NCBI GenBank assembly: GCA_017547975.1 | Contig: JAFYNU010000096.1 | Span: forward strand, 1 to 11,093 | Reading direction: 5' to 3' | DNA: 11,093 nt | DNA from: Clostridia bacterium | GTDB lineage: Bacteria; Bacillota; Clostridia; Oscillospirales; QAMX01 | Shown: positions 5,665-11,093 of the stretch, piece by piece | How positions within the stretch are numbered: position 1 is the stretch's first letter | Layout: every line of letters starts with the position of its first letter | Made by a program: the position numbers and the translations under genes | The notes under the pieces: model-generated | What the model was told of the DNA's origin: nothing | Seen by the model: the letters and a program-made list of their open reading frames with translations, nothing else | Databases searched by the model: none

Positions 5665-7430
5665 AATTCCTCATCCTCCTCACTCAGGTCATAACGCATT
5701 TGCTTCACGGCTTTTCGGTAGCGTTTTGGCAAGCGGACCGCAAAGCTGGCGTTCTGACGGGTATCGGCGGCTTTGATAAAGGCCAGAAGACAGAAGCAGG
5801 AGAGCAGGCTGGAGCCTCCCTTGGAAAGGAAGGGGAAGGTAACCCCGGTGAAGGGCAGAATGTCAAAAGCTCCCAGTACGTTCAGCATGATCTGGAAAAT
5901 CATCATGGCCAACGCACCGCAGGCACCGATGACGTAGAAGGAGGAGCGGGCGGTTTTGGCCGACCGGATCACAAACAGGGTCAGGATCACAAAGCAGGCA
6001 ATGGCGGAAAGCCCCACCAGAAGTCCCAATTCCTCGCAGATCATGCCGAATACCATATCGGTATCGGCGGCAAAAATTTTGTAAAGCCCGCCGGACCCGG
6101 CTCCCACCCCAAACAAGCCCCCGTTGGCGGCGGCCATCATGGTGCGGGTTTGCTGATAGCCCCCCTCGTTGGCGTAATCCCAGGCGTGGAGCCAGGTGGA
6201 AAAACGCCCGGCGATGTAGGGCTTGATGGTGATGGCCATAAAACCCGCAAAGCCCGCCCCCGAGATACTCAGGATGACGGTGGCAACGTCCCCGGAGCGC
6301 AGGAAGGCCATGATCAGATAGGCCACGAAGAAAACCGACGCGGTGCCAAAGTCGCTCATGAGCACCAGGGCAATGACGTTGACCCCCGAAAAGGCCACAA
6401 ACCAGAAGAGGTTTTTCCGGCTGAAGAGCTTATCCAGGGTGGCGGCACCGGCAAACAGGAAGCAAATCTTCACGAATTCCGAGGGCTGGAAGGAGAATCC
6501 CCCGATGGAGATCCAGTTCCGGGCCCCGAATACCCGGGAAGCCAGCACCAGGTTAACTCCCAAAAGAAGTACCCCAAGAATTGCCACCGGAAGCTGCAGG
6601 GTTTTGATGCGGCCTAAATCCCGCAGGAACCAGCCCAAAATCAAAAAGGCCAAAAGGCCCACGATCAGAAAGGCCGCCTGCTCGTAAAGCTCGCCGGGGG
6701 TGGAGGTGGCACACACCGACATGCCGATGGTCACCAGGAAAAACGCCATGATCTCAATTTCAAATCCCATGCGCCGCAGAGCCCGCATGAAGAAATAGTA
6801 GCACCAGCAAATGACGATCAATGCCCCGAAGCAAATGGGGATGGCAAGATTCAGCTCGTCCATGGCGGAGATCCAGTGGGCCGAGCACAGGAGCAGTTGA
6901 AACTGGGTCAGAATAAACATGGTGATACCCGGACTCACCAGCCCGCCGGGCTTGGTGCGGGACACCGCCTGGCGCTGTTCCTCCTCCACGGTGGAGGGGG
7001 CAAAGACCAACGTCACCGCACCAAAGGTCAGCCGGTCCCCGGCATAAACCGGAAGGGGCTCGTCAAAGTCCTCCCCATTGCATAGGATCACCCGGCCGGG
7101 CTTTGCCGGGTGCAGAAGCCATTCCCCCCGCCCGTCCCGGATGAGGAAGGCATGGAGGGATTCCACCGACTCGTCCTCCAGGGGCACGTCGCTGGAGGCG
7201 GCACTGCCGATGGTGTTTTCAAAATGCCGCAGGGGAATGCGGTTTCCCGCCTCGTCCACCAAATACCCCCAGATTTCATCCTCCGGGTGGTCGGAAAGAA
7301 GCGACTTTCCGCACCGCACCAGAATGATCAGGGCAAGAATGGGCAATAGGAAACGGATGGTGAAGGCAATATACAGGAGGATCCCCTCGGCATGGGCCAG
7401 AGAGGTATAAATGTCATATAGCTCGTTCAT
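5661..7430 (-). CDS. FHA-SEDS fusion: FtsW/RodA/SpoVE-family peptidoglycan glycosyltransferase
   Basis: SEDS proteins polymerise lipid II into glycan strands. The 589 residues contain an N-terminal membrane helix (about 15-39), a cytosolic FHA domain (about 65-145, TIGSAASSDVPLEDE ... YAGDRLTFGAVTLVF), then about ten helices of the SEDS core. Core signatures are GARNWISIGGFSFQPSEF (302-319), the loop aspartate D458 in AADTDMVFGMICEELG, equivalent to the essential Asp of RodA/FtsW, and LPFTGVTFPFLSKGGSS (525-541). The FHA domain lacks the canonical Arg residues (GS in place of GR at 75-76; ESLH in place of SRxH at 90-93), so phosphothreonine binding is doubtful. The frame is open to an ATG at 7526, but the ATG at 7430 has AAAGGAGA directly upstream and a promoter lies between the two, so 7430 is chosen. 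The gene overlaps the following PBP gene by 4 bp. Confidence 0.93.
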   Translation of the reverse strand: MNELYDIYTSLAHAEGILLYIAFTIRFLLPILALIILVRCGKSLLSDHPEDEIWGYLVDEAGNRIPLRHFENTIGSAASSDVPLEDESVESLHAFLIRDGRGEWLLHPAKPGRVILCNGEDFDEPLPVYAGDRLTFGAVTLVFAPSTVEEEQRQAVSRTKPGGLVSPGITMFILTQFQLLLCSAHWISAMDELNLAIPICFGALIVICWCYYFFMRALRRMGFEIEIMAFFLVTIGMSVCATSTPGELYEQAAFLIVGLLAFLILGWFLRDLGRIKTLQLPVAILGVLLLGVNLVLASRVFGARNWISIGGFSFQPSEFVKICFLFAGAATLDKLFSRKNLFWFVAFSGVNVIALVLMSDFGTASVFFVAYLIMAFLRSGDVATVILSISGAGFAGFMAITIKPYIAGRFSTWLHAWDYANEGGYQQTRTMMAAANGGLFGVGAGSGGLYKIFAADTDMVFGMICEELGLLVGLSAIACFVILTLFVIRSAKTARSSFYVIGACGALAMMIFQIMLNVLGAFDILPFTGVTFPFLSKGGSSLLSCFCLLAFIKAADTRQNASFAVRLPKRYRKAVKQMRYDLSEEDEEL

Positions 7431-7470
7431 AAAATCTCCTTTCGTGGAGGGTTGGGTTGTACTCCCTTTT

Positions 7471-7499
7471 ATCATATCATATTTCCCGGCGTTTGAAAA
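7471..7499 (-). promoter_or_regulatory. Putative promoter of the SEDS-PBP operon
   Basis: On the minus strand TTTTCA (7494-7499, 4 of 6) is followed after 17 bp by TATGAT (7471-7476, 5 of 6). A second TATGAT begins 5 bp further upstream. Transcription would start near 7464, about 34 nt before the chosen ATG, and this excludes the longer upstream start at 7526. Confidence 0.6.
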
Positions 7500-7519
7500 G
7501 AGAAAGCTTTCCGCCCCTC

Positions 7520-7548
7520 TTGCCAAATTGCGGCAACTTGGATATAAT
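7520..7548 (+). promoter_or_regulatory. Strong promoter of the sialidase operon
   Basis: TTGCCA (7520-7525, 5 of 6) and a perfect TATAAT (7543-7548) are separated by exactly 17 bp. Transcription would begin near 7555, about 40 nt before the ATG at 7596. It is back to back with the SEDS operon promoter; the two -35 boxes are 20 bp apart. Confidence 0.8.
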
Positions 7549-7553
7549 AGAAG

Positions 7554-7574
7554 CAGAAATTCCGATCAATTCTG
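7554..7574. promoter_or_regulatory. Imperfect inverted repeat, candidate repressor operator
   Basis: CAGAAATT (7554-7561) and AATTCTG (7568-7574) are inverted around CCGATC, with one unpaired A. The site begins at the predicted transcription start of the sialidase operon, a normal place for a repressor to block a strong promoter. No regulator gene is adjacent in the window. Function is inferred. Confidence 0.3.
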
Positions 7575-7595
7575 GATATAGTGAGGTTTACAACC

Positions 7596-8717
7596 ATGAA
7601 ATGTCAACGTCTTTTCCGGGGAGAGGGCGAGGATTGCATCCGTATTCCCTCCATCGTAGCAGCTCCTGACGGCACCGTGTACGCCTTCGCCAACATCCGG
7701 GTGGCCACCTCCCGGGATAACGCCGCCGAAAGCCGGTTGGTGGTGGCAGTGAAGCGCCCGGGGTGCGAGTGGGAGGAGGCCAAAACCGTGGCTTATCGGG
7801 ACGACTGGTCCTACATGATCGGCAGCGCCGTGTGCGACAGCGTCACCGGCAAGGTGATGTGCTTTTTCAAAAAGATCGCAGTGGTACTTCACGAATTCAA
7901 AAAGGAAATGAGCCCCGAAGAACGCAACCGGCTGGCGGCCATCAAGGAAGCCCGGGATGGGGACAAGGAAGGGGATTACGTGCTGGAAACCACCGACGGT
8001 GTCACCTTCGCCGAGCGGAAGGTTTATGTCAAGCCCATTGGCGGAGGCGTCTCCGGCTTCCTTTTGGGCAACGCAGGCTTTACCCATGGAAGCGGCAGTG
8101 GGATCACCCTGCAGTATGGCCCCCACAAGGGCCGCATCGTTGTGCCCGCCCGGGTCTCCCTGAAGGACTGCGTTACCTGGGAGGATTTGCAAACCGGGTC
8201 GGCCAACACCGTGATATGGAGCGACGACCGGGGCGAAAGCTTTGTCACCGGCGGTATCGTGGAGCCCGGCACCGGGGAAGGTACCCTGGCGGAAAAGAGC
8301 GACGGCAGTATCTACTACAACTCCCGGGCCTACTTCAACGACGGTCTGCGCCGGGGAGCGGTCAGCTACGACGGGGGCGAAAGCTTTGTTGAGCAGGTCC
8401 TGCACGCCGACCTGATCGAGCCATGCTGCAATGCGGCGGTTTTGCGGGTGGAATGGCAGGGGAAGCCGGTGTTCTTCTTCTCCAACCCCCGGAGCACCAC
8501 CGACCGGGTAGATATGAGTGTGTATTACAGCCTGGACGAGGGGGCTACCTGGACCTATGGGGTTACCATCGACCATCGGCAGGCCGCCTACTCCAGCATG
8601 TGTTATGACGAAAAAAGCGGGAAAGTGTTCCTTTTATTTGAATGCGGCACCGAAACCAGTGTGGATCAAATTGACGTTGTGGAATTCAGCCCGGATGAGA
8701 TCCTGGGGCAGAAATAG
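7596..8717 (+). CDS. Cytosolic exo-sialidase, GH33-type (BNR/Asp-box beta-propeller)
   Basis: Sialidases release terminal sialic acids from glycoconjugates. In this 373-residue protein the full GH33 set can be placed: the RIP-motif arginine R16, acid/base D41, glutamate E228 paired with nucleophile Y332 (QAAYSSM), and triad arginines R244 and R304. The E-R distance (16) and R-Y distance (28) equal those in the Micromonospora viridifaciens enzyme. Three Asp boxes of the propeller fold are visible: SDDRGESF, SYDGGESF and SLDEGATW. There is no signal peptide, membrane helix or carbohydrate-binding module, so it should act inside the cell on imported material. The frame opens with GTG at 7581, but its bases TGAGG serve better as the ribosome binding site for the ATG at 7596 (9 nt spacing), which is preferred. 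First gene of a four-gene operon. Fold is secure; substrate (Neu5Ac, KDN or another nonulosonate) is not. Confidence 0.88.
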   Translation: MKCQRLFRGEGEDCIRIPSIVAAPDGTVYAFANIRVATSRDNAAESRLVVAVKRPGCEWEEAKTVAYRDDWSYMIGSAVCDSVTGKVMCFFKKIAVVLHEFKKEMSPEERNRLAAIKEARDGDKEGDYVLETTDGVTFAERKVYVKPIGGGVSGFLLGNAGFTHGSGSGITLQYGPHKGRIVVPARVSLKDCVTWEDLQTGSANTVIWSDDRGESFVTGGIVEPGTGEGTLAEKSDGSIYYNSRAYFNDGLRRGAVSYDGGESFVEQVLHADLIEPCCNAAVLRVEWQGKPVFFFSNPRSTTDRVDMSVYYSLDEGATWTYGVTIDHRQAAYSSMCYDEKSGKVFLLFECGTETSVDQIDVVEFSPDEILGQK

Positions 8718-8732
8718 AAAGGAAGAAAAGCT

Positions 8733-9506
8733 ATGCAGTTTTCCGGAAAAGCCGCCGTCTCCACCGGAGCGGCATCGGGGATGGGCTTGTTATTTGCACA
8801 GAACTTTGCCAAAGAGGGAGGCAACGTCCTACTTTGTGACGTAAACCTTCCGGTTTTGGAGGAAAAGGTTGCCGAAATCAATTCCTGGGGTGTGGGACGC
8901 GCCGTGGGTATCTATTGCGATGTGCGGGACTACAATCAGGTCTGTGCCGCCCGGGATAAGGCCGTGGCGGAATTTGGCCGCATCGACGTGATGGCCAACT
9001 TCGCCGGGGGTACAGCCGTGCGGATGTGCAAGGTGCAAAATGATGGCACCATGGAATTCCCCGACGTGCCCATCGACGTGTACGATTGGGGTCTGGACGT
9101 GAATTTGAAGGGCCCCTTCTACTTTGCCCATGCGGTTCTCAAGCAGATGCGGGAACAGAAAAGCGGGCTCATCATCAATATCGGGTCGGTCACCGGCGCG
9201 GAGGGGGATAGCTACGGTATGGATTACCCCACCGCCAAAAGCGGGCTTATGTTCGGCTTGACCAAATCCATTGCCCAGTTTGGGGAAAAATACGGCATCC
9301 GCTGTGTGTGCGTGTCCCCGGGGCCGGTTTTGACCCGGGCCAATATGGCATCCATGCGCACCATGCTGGGCCGTGCCGCCGATCCCCAGGAGATCATTGA
9401 CCTGATCCTCTTCATTGCCTCCGACAAGGGGCAGTTCATCAACGGCGAAAACATCATGATCGACGGCGGCAGAAACGCCCTGCCCCGGGTTCGCTACGAA
9501 AAATAA
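8733..9506 (+). CDS. SDR-family NAD(P)-dependent oxidoreductase
   Basis: Short-chain dehydrogenases interconvert alcohols and ketones. All classical SDR elements are present in 257 residues: the cofactor glycine motif TGAASGMG (11-18), D36 at the end of beta-2 favouring NAD(H) over NADP(H), CDV (62-64) for the adenine ring, NFAGG (89-93, a variant of NNAG), and the catalytic tetrad N124, S152, Y165 and K169 (YPTAK). SPGPV (195-199) follows, then the C-terminal NGENIMIDGG. GGAAG precedes the ATG, 15 bp after the sialidase stop, so the genes are co-transcribed. A sugar, sugar acid or polyol derived from the sialidase substrate is a reasonable guess for the substrate, based only on operon position. 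Fold and cofactor binding are very secure. Confidence 0.93.
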   Translation: MQFSGKAAVSTGAASGMGLLFAQNFAKEGGNVLLCDVNLPVLEEKVAEINSWGVGRAVGIYCDVRDYNQVCAARDKAVAEFGRIDVMANFAGGTAVRMCKVQNDGTMEFPDVPIDVYDWGLDVNLKGPFYFAHAVLKQMREQKSGLIINIGSVTGAEGDSYGMDYPTAKSGLMFGLTKSIAQFGEKYGIRCVCVSPGPVLTRANMASMRTMLGRAADPQEIIDLILFIASDKGQFINGENIMIDGGRNALPRVRYEK

Positions 9507-9517
9507 GGAGAAAGAAT

Positions 9518-10501
9518 ATGAAAGCTATTCTGGTACAAGACGACAGAAGTCTCATTTGGGCCGACGTACCCGATCCCGTCACCGGGCCGGAGGATTGTCT
9601 GGTAAAAATTGAAGCCGCCGCCCTGAACCGGGCCGACCTGATGCAACGGGAAGGGGACTACCCCCCGCCCCCGGGTTGCCCCGAGTGGATGGGTCTGGAA
9701 ATTGCGGGTACCATTGTGGAAGTGGGTCCCGAAGCGGCGGTCAAGTCGAATTGGAAGGTGGGGGACAAGGTCTGTGCCCTGCTGGGCGGCGGCGGATACG
9801 CCGAATACGCCAACGTGAAGTACGACATGCTCATGCCGGTTCCCAAAAACTGCACCATGGTGGAAGCCGCCGCCATTCCCGAGGCATTTGCCACCGCCTA
9901 CCTGAATCTCTTTATGGAAGGCGGATTGAAGCCGGGCAATACCCTGTTGATGAATGCCGGGGCCAGCGGTTTGGCAAGCGTGGTGATCCCCATGGCAAAG
10001 GCCTTTGGTGCCAGAGTTATAACCACTGTCCTTTCGGACGAAATTGCCGCCTCCATCGCCCACCTGAAGGCCGATGTGGTGGTGAATACCCGGAAGACCG
10101 ACATTGTGGAGGTCCTGAAAAAGGAACTTGCCGATGGGCACGGGGTTGACGTGGCCATCGACTGCCTTGGCGGCGACGTCATGGGCAAGTGTATCCATTT
10201 CCTCACCCACGGGGCCCGCTGGATTATGATCGCCGCCCTGGCGGGGGTCAAACCCGAAATTGACCTGAAAAATATCTACGTCCGAAACGTCCGTATCATC
10301 GGTTCCACCCTGCGCTCCCGCACTCCTGCGGTGAAGGCCCGGATTCTCTCGGAGCTGGTGGAAAAGGTATGGCCCAAGGTGGAATCGGGGGAAGTGAAGC
10401 CCACCATCTACAAGGTCCTGCCCATTACCGAGGCCGAAGCGGCCCACGATATCCTCTACCGTGGGGAAAACGTGGGGAAGGTTGTTCTGACGGTGGATTA
10501 A
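9518..10501 (+). CDS. PIG3-like NAD(P)H quinone oxidoreductase (zinc-free MDR family)
   Basis: The 327-residue protein belongs to the medium-chain dehydrogenase/reductase superfamily and resembles the quinone reductase/PIG3 branch. Marks are AALNRADLMQREGDYPPPPG (34-53), WMGLEIAGTIVEVG (57-70), GDKVCALLGGGGYAEY (82-97) and AAIPEAFATAYLNLF (118-132). The cofactor loop is AGASGLAS (147-154), in which the usual final Gly is Ser. The structural- and catalytic-zinc cysteines of alcohol dehydrogenases are absent, so hydride transfer to an enone or quinone without zinc is expected. AAGGAG overlaps the SDR stop codon, 7 nt before the ATG. The role in the operon is unknown; reduction of an alpha,beta-unsaturated carbonyl intermediate is one possibility. 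Subfamily call is good; physiological substrate unknown. Confidence 0.9.
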   Translation: MKAILVQDDRSLIWADVPDPVTGPEDCLVKIEAAALNRADLMQREGDYPPPPGCPEWMGLEIAGTIVEVGPEAAVKSNWKVGDKVCALLGGGGYAEYANVKYDMLMPVPKNCTMVEAAAIPEAFATAYLNLFMEGGLKPGNTLLMNAGASGLASVVIPMAKAFGARVITTVLSDEIAASIAHLKADVVVNTRKTDIVEVLKKELADGHGVDVAIDCLGGDVMGKCIHFLTHGARWIMIAALAGVKPEIDLKNIYVRNVRIIGSTLRSRTPAVKARILSELVEKVWPKVESGEVKPTIYKVLPITEAEAAHDILYRGENVGKVVLTVD

Positions 10502-10504
10502 GCC

Positions 10505-11093
10505 ATGGTGCAGGACATCATCCGCATCCGTTACGGGGATACCACCATCCCCGAAAGCTGGATCTTTGCCGGGGGTGACCCGGAAAAAGCGGTGCCCATC
10601 TTCTTTTCCTGCTTCCTGGTGGTGACCGACAGGAAAAGAATCCTGGTGGACGCCGGGTGCGAAACCATGCCGGGCTTCGTTATGGAAAATTTCCGAAGGC
10701 CCGTGGATGTTTTGGATGAGCTAGGTTACAAGCAGGAGGATATTACCGATGTGCTTCTGACCCATGCCCACCACGACCATGCCCAGGGGGTGTTCCGATT
10801 CCCTGAGGCCGCCATCCACATGCAAAGGGAGGCCTACCCGGAGGGGCGGCAGTTCCTTCCGGAGGGGGTCCCGGTGCACCTCTACGGAGCAACCTGCTCC
10901 CTGGATGAGGACGTCACGGCGGTGACCATTGGCGGCCACCACAAGGGCTCCTCAGTGGTGGAGGTCATCCGGGCGGGACAGAAATACGTTCTCTGCGGGG
11001 ACGAAGCCTATTCCATCTATAACCTTCAGGCGAAGGTTCCCACGGGAAGTACGGTATCTCCCGAAAAGAGCCAGGCATTTATCGATCGCTACA
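10505..11093 (+). CDS. Metallo-beta-lactamase-fold hydrolase, C-terminus cut by window edge
   Basis: The 196 visible residues show the metal-binding signature THAHHDHAQG (H87, H89, D91, H92), the third-histidine loop GGHHKGSS (H145) and the bridging aspartate in CGDEAY (D166). LVDAG (48-52) is the usual second strand. This superfamily hydrolyses lactones, thioesters, phosphoesters and other substrates; the overall pattern (LVDAGC, DVLLTHAHHDH, GGHHKGS) is closest to the lactonase/glyoxalase-II-like group. The last metal histidine should lie beyond the right edge. The ATG is only 3 bp after the MDR stop codon and has no clear ribosome binding site (weak GGTGG in the MDR end), so translation probably depends on coupling. 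If the SDR makes a sugar lactone, this protein could open it; that is inference. Family is secure. Confidence 0.9.
   Translation, partial: MVQDIIRIRYGDTTIPESWIFAGGDPEKAVPIFFSCFLVVTDRKRILVDAGCETMPGFVMENFRRPVDVLDELGYKQEDITDVLLTHAHHDHAQGVFRFPEAAIHMQREAYPEGRQFLPEGVPVHLYGATCSLDEDVTAVTIGGHHKGSSVVEVIRAGQKYVLCGDEAYSIYNLQAKVPTGSTVSPEKSQAFIDRY

Noticed and set aside
4936..6617. Two long plus-strand open frames opposite the PBP and SEDS genes
   Set aside because: Shadows in Gly- and His-rich composition; the minus-strand frames contain all conserved motifs.
7431..7526. Longer N-terminus for the SEDS protein starting at 7526
   Set aside because: The added 32 residues are not membrane-like, include the predicted promoter, and lack a good ribosome binding site; the ATG at 7430 has AAAGGAGA.
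7566..8576. Minus-strand open frame of 336 codons opposite the sialidase
   Set aside because: Antisense shadow of a high-G+C gene. The plus strand has complete catalytic motifs, a promoter and a ribosome binding site.
9494..10447. Minus-strand open frame of 317 codons opposite the MDR gene
   Set aside because: Antisense shadow; no family resemblance and no ribosome binding site logic.

Overview
The window looks like a chromosomal segment of a strictly anaerobic, low-oxygen-niche Firmicute, probably a gut clostridium of the Oscillospirales/Ruminococcaceae type. The support is a glycyl radical enzyme, a rubrerythrin, strong AGGAGG-type ribosome binding sites, an FHA-SEDS/PBP cell-wall pair of a kind known from clostridia, and a cytosolic sialidase. 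Taxonomy is inferred from gene content only. There are no RNA genes, CRISPR arrays or insertion sequences that I can see, and no gene-free stretch longer than about 170 bases.

Left part (1-2690): a truncated glycyl radical enzyme (GRE) gene on the minus strand runs off the left edge. It is transcribed divergently from an AraC-family regulator on the plus strand. The 151-bp gap between them holds a promoter for each gene and an 8-bp direct repeat that is a good candidate operator. A perfect 14-bp hairpin ends the regulator gene. Sample lines of the GRE gene are about 48-50% G+C by hand count, against about 67% in samples from the right-hand part, so this unit may have a separate history.

Middle part (2704-7430), all on the minus strand: a rubrerythrin with rubredoxin-type cysteine sites at both ends (oxidative stress defence), a ZIP-family metal transporter, a class B penicillin-binding protein, and a SEDS glycosyltransferase with an N-terminal FHA domain. 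The SEDS and PBP genes overlap by 4 bp and form a peptidoglycan polymerase/transpeptidase pair. The ZIP gene has an in-frame TAA, after which the same frame continues for 24 codons that look like the missing last membrane helix.

Right part (7596-11093), plus strand: a tightly packed operon starting from a near-consensus promoter. It encodes a cytosolic GH33-type sialidase with the full set of catalytic residues, an SDR dehydrogenase, a PIG3-like zinc-free quinone reductase/MDR enzyme and a metallo-beta-lactamase-fold hydrolase (cut by the right edge). The combination suggests intracellular breakdown of a sialylated or related nonulosonic-acid compound, with release followed by redox and hydrolytic steps. 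The substrate is unknown, and this operon and the GRE unit are the two most novel parts of the window.
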